Part shown: piece after piece, positions 61,076 to 64,000 of the stretch | Layout of the letters: every line of letters begins with the position of its first letter | How positions within the stretch are numbered: position 1 is the first letter of the stretch | NCBI RefSeq assembly: GCF_000271405.2 | Contig: NC_018081.1 | Location: 1,973,733 to 2,037,732 of the forward strand | Direction of reading: 5' to 3' | DNA: 64,000 nt | Origin: Enterococcus hirae ATCC 9790 | GTDB lineage: Bacteria > Bacillota > Bacilli > Lactobacillales > Enterococcaceae | Translations under genes and position numbers: made by a program | Notes under the pieces: generated by a model | What the model saw: only the letters and a program-made list of their open reading frames with translations | The model's database searches: none | What the model was told of the DNA's origin: nothing

Positions 61076-62446
61076 ATGTCTCAACAAATCAAAATTGCCT
61101 TAGTAATGGCAATGAGTTTATTTATGGAAATATTAGATGGTACGATTGTTACAACAGCTTTACCCAAAATGGCGACCACTTTTTCAACAAGTATGTCGCA
61201 AATCTCACTTTTAATCAGTGCCTATTTAGTTACAGTGGCGATTTTTATCCCAATGAGTGGCTGGTTAGCCAATTATTTTGGTAAGAAAAAAATCTGGCTT
61301 CTGGCTGTTTTCCTATTCACCATTAGTTCATTAGGGAGCGCCCTTGCGCCTAGTTTTGGGGTTCTTTTAGGAATGCGAATGTTGCAAGGTTTCTCTGGAG
61401 CGTTGATGACACCTACTGCACGATTGATCGTTTTTGAAAAAACGCCAGTCGATCAACTATTAAAAATGACGAGTTATCTTGTTTGGCCAGCATTAATCGC
61501 ACCTGCGATCGCTCCTATAATGGGTGGAGCAATCATTACCTATTTAAGTTGGCATTGGATTTTTTTGATCAATTTGCCAATCGGTATGTCGATCTTGATC
61601 CTAGGATATTCATTGATTCCGTCAGACCATGACCTGATCAAAAATAAATTTGATTGGCTCGGTTTTGTGGAAATGGAAATGGCATCCACCTTACTTGTAG
61701 TCGGTGCAGAATTATCTTCACGAGACGGTCTTTCATTTGAGATAGCAGGAATTGTGTGTATCGTGAGTGGAATAATATTTCTTTTGTTCACATATCAACA
61801 TTTAAATAAAGTCGAACAACCCTTATTTTCATTAAAAGCCCTATCAAAAACTTCTTTTAGAATCGGCCAAACCAGTGGGGCAATCCTTTGGTTATCTGTC
61901 GGAGCGATGCCATACTTGTTGACGATCTATTTACAAAATATTTTTCATTGGTCAGCAATCGTTGCAGGAAGTTACGTTATTTTCATTTTTATTGGAAATA
62001 TTGGGATCAAACCCTTCACGACATCGATTATTCGCTCATTTAACTACAAAGGGGCACTGATTGCGTCATTCCTCATGATTTTGAGTAGTTCTTTCTGTTT
62101 GTTTTTCATTGAAGCAACTACATTTCCAGCGATTATTATGTTACTAGCTTTTGCTTCAGGAATCGGGCGTTCACTCGCACTTACCGCATTTATGGGATTG
62201 AGTTTATCAGAAATTCCACCACAAGAACGCAATAGTGCCAATACATTGAATACAGTTGTCCAATCTTTAGCTCAAGGATTAGGCGTATCATTTATTACGT
62301 TGGTGATTCATTTATTGGAAATCCAGCTGTCGATTCCACTGGCTTATAGCCTAAGTTTTGCTGTTTTAGGGGCGCTAATGCTTCTGCCAATCATTGAAAT
62401 CCTAAAAATCCCACAAACAATGGGCATAGCGACAATGAAGAAATAA
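61076..62446 (+). CDS. DHA2-type MFS multidrug efflux transporter (EmrB/QacA-like)
   Basis: 456 residues with 12-14 membrane helices. DHA2 features: N-terminal Ile-Leu-Asp-Gly-Thr-Ile-Val-Thr-Thr-Ala-Leu-Pro near 19-30, motif A-like Gly-Trp-Leu-Ala-Asn-Tyr-Phe-Gly-Lys-Lys near 62-71 and motif C Pro-Ala-Ile-Ala-Pro-Ile-Met-Gly-Gly. A proton antiporter for toxic compounds; substrate unknown. RBS TTTGGAGGA. It carries the same operator as padR and is probably induced by a PadR ligand. Confidence 0.92.
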   Translation: MSQQIKIALVMAMSLFMEILDGTIVTTALPKMATTFSTSMSQISLLISAYLVTVAIFIPMSGWLANYFGKKKIWLLAVFLFTISSLGSALAPSFGVLLGMRMLQGFSGALMTPTARLIVFEKTPVDQLLKMTSYLVWPALIAPAIAPIMGGAIITYLSWHWIFLINLPIGMSILILGYSLIPSDHDLIKNKFDWLGFVEMEMASTLLVVGAELSSRDGLSFEIAGIVCIVSGIIFLLFTYQHLNKVEQPLFSLKALSKTSFRIGQTSGAILWLSVGAMPYLLTIYLQNIFHWSAIVAGSYVIFIFIGNIGIKPFTTSIIRSFNYKGALIASFLMILSSSFCLFFIEATTFPAIIMLLAFASGIGRSLALTAFMGLSLSEIPPQERNSANTLNTVVQSLAQGLGVSFITLVIHLLEIQLSIPLAYSLSFAVLGALMLLPIIEILKIPQTMGIATMKK

Positions 62447-63088
62447 ATCTAAATATAGTAGACAGGTAGATGTATTAAAGAAAGATTTTAACTAAACGTA
62501 CTTTACAATCAAAAAACTATTCAAAAATTAGCCCTTCGCTGACTTGATTGAGCGAGGGGGTAGTTTATGTAGCGTTTTACCGAAAAGCCACGTTGGTAGT
62601 AAGTTGAATAACGACACTTCGGTTCAAACAAACGCCAACTCTATTACAAATAAGCAAATCAAGGATCATAGATTAGTGAGTCAGTACACGCAGTTGTTTT
62701 AAGTAATTGGCTAAAAAACCTGAATGACTATTCTGATTTTTTGATCAACACAAGAACAAGTAACAATCCGATCTTTCCTAGTAGGGAAAATCCTTCATGT
62801 GACTCGGACACAAGTTAGCTTTCCTTAAAATATAATCGAGCCTTTTTGATAAAGTTTCTTTGAGTATAGGAGAGGAATGATACCCAGTAAACGATAGTTC
62901 AAATCAATGATAATCAACGAGAATGCCTAAAAAATCTGTAATCTTCACAATAGTTCTAGTAAGCGAAGTATCAACGGATTGATTCTTTTAATAAAAATTA
63001 TTTAAAAATTTTTATTATATAACAAATTAATACTCTTGTTATTGATTTACAATGTAATTGTCAGAACGATAAGCGAGAGGAGAAAATA
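62447..63088. other. Spacer between the MFS gene and the Mrr-like gene
   Basis: About 640 bp with no supported gene. A hairpin CCCTTCGCT...AGCGAGGGG at about 62531-62561 follows the MFS gene and may act in termination, though no T run follows. The rest is A/T-rich, with short frames lacking ribosome binding sites. Confidence 0.5.
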
Positions 63089-63841
63089 ATGGTTTTTAAA
63101 TTCTTACAAAAATTCAAAGAAGCCAATCAACTGGAAAGCAGCGCTCAAGAAGTGGTTTCCAAACAATACTTAGAAATAAGAAAAACGTCTTTTGTGCAAA
63201 AGAAAGATGAGAAGATCGTAATCGACTTTTTAAGTGACATGGATAAAGATTTCGGTAGTAGCCAAGATGATCGAGTGAGGCAAGGAGAACATTTTGAGCA
63301 ATTTTTAGCAGCAGCTTTCCGATTAGCAGGATACGGGGTTGAGATAACGAAGAAAAGTTATGTCAAAGATCATCGTAAGTATGTGGGAGATGGGGGTGTC
63401 GATTTAATTTTGACGAAAGAAAAAAAGCGGATCGCGGTACAAGCAAAATCCAATCGCTTAAACGCAAAACCCACACCGACACTGATTGGACGTAAAGATA
63501 TCACTAATTTTTCAGGAATTTCAAATAAAAATTGGGATAAAAAAATGTTTATCACCACTTCATTTTTTTATCAACAGGTCTATGAAGAAATTGAACAAAA
63601 TGAAAAAGCAAAAGAAATCGAGTGGTATGATCGCTACGGGTTATTACAATTATTAAATCAAATCATACCAGATACGATGCTAAAATTTCAGCTTTTAAAT
63701 TCTTTGCCAATGGGTATAAAAATATGCCCCAAATGTAGCGAAGGAATCATAATTAATTGTCGGAATGGAAAAACCGGCCATCTATTTAAAGCATGTTCCT
63801 TACATTGTGGTCATACAGAAAAGTTCAACACAACGGAATGA
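63089..63841 (+). CDS. Mrr-like restriction endonuclease domain protein with zinc ribbon
   Basis: 250 residues. The PD-(D/E)XK nuclease core of Mrr type occupies about 62-170: a Glu in Gln-Gly-Glu-His-Phe-Glu near 66-70, Asp-Gly-Gly-Val-Asp105, and the Gln-Ala-Lys120 motif. The C-terminal ~40 residues contain Cys-Pro-Lys-Cys and a second Cys-X3-Cys-Gly-His, a zinc-ribbon resembling the topoisomerase C4 type. RBS GAGAGGAGA. No methylase is adjacent, so it may be a modification-dependent or nonspecific nuclease; target unknown. Confidence 0.85.
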   Translation: MVFKFLQKFKEANQLESSAQEVVSKQYLEIRKTSFVQKKDEKIVIDFLSDMDKDFGSSQDDRVRQGEHFEQFLAAAFRLAGYGVEITKKSYVKDHRKYVGDGGVDLILTKEKKRIAVQAKSNRLNAKPTPTLIGRKDITNFSGISNKNWDKKMFITTSFFYQQVYEEIEQNEKAKEIEWYDRYGLLQLLNQIIPDTMLKFQLLNSLPMGIKICPKCSEGIIINCRNGKTGHLFKACSLHCGHTEKFNTTE

Positions 63842-64000
63842 TAGCATTAGTCAGCGATTCTTTTTCCAAAATCTCTACATATACTAATACAGTGATACTT
63901 CGATTGAATGGTAGTCAATACTACGGACGCTAAGACAGGGTTTATAGTTTAAAAAATCAACAAAAAAATATGTGATGAAGCCGTACTTGGGAATAATTCC

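Overview
The window looks like a chromosomal segment of a low-GC Gram-positive coccus, most likely an Enterococcus. The support is the arc (arginine deiminase) locus, PolC-type DNA polymerase III, two T-box leaders, a WxL surface-protein locus of enterococcal type, strong AGGAGG ribosome binding sites and A/T-rich spacers. Species is not assigned.

Layout. 1-6.9 kb: arginine catabolism and its control: a Crp/Fnr regulator running off the left edge, divergent from arcA-arcB-arcC, then argS behind an Arg-type T-box, and convergent argR. 7-31 kb: conserved housekeeping genes on the + strand: rpsB-tsf, pyrH-frr, uppS-cdsA, rseP, proS, polC, rimP-nusA-rnpM-ylxQ-infB-rbfA, truB and ribF, interrupted by an HxlR-controlled aldo/keto reductase plus SDR pair and followed by a glucose-1-dehydrogenase-like SDR. 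31.6-34.5 kb: a small RiPP-type locus with a 28-residue Cys-X-Cys precursor, a radical SAM/SPASM maturase and a PqqD-like recognition protein, with a helix-turn-helix gene divergent from it. 34.5-36.3 kb: brnQ behind its own T-box (apparent Val specifier). 36.8-41.3 kb: WxL locus (LPxT-anchored protein, two small WxL proteins, a DUF916/DUF3324 WxL-interacting protein, a large WxL protein). 41.8-43.9 kb: convergent AgrC-like kinase and AgrA/LytTR-like regulator without an obvious peptide pair. 44.3-59.6 kb: a glycan island: YesL, YesM/YesN two-component system, CUT1-type ABC transporter, then GH38, GH3, GH29 and GH20 enzymes without signal peptides. This fits import of oligosaccharides from host glycoconjugates and their intracellular trimming. 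59.7-64 kb: a YccF protein, a PadR repressor with an EmrB-type efflux pump sharing an operator palindrome, and a lone Mrr-like nuclease.

The most striking observation is a pattern across genes. Nine accessory genes between 32.9 and 60.9 kb are broken by eleven frameshifts. Every one sits in a homopolymer (ten in A7/T7, one in T6), and every one is repaired by adding a single base to that run, which restores a sensible full-length protein. Core genes in the first 31 kb show none. Homopolymer under-calling in the assembly is the simplest explanation. Real slippage-type mutation, or expression through transcriptional or translational slippage, are alternatives. Until this is settled, the radical SAM enzyme, the sugar permease, GH3, YesL, YesN, PadR, two WxL proteins and the AgrC-like kinase should be read as 'frame-disrupted as given'.
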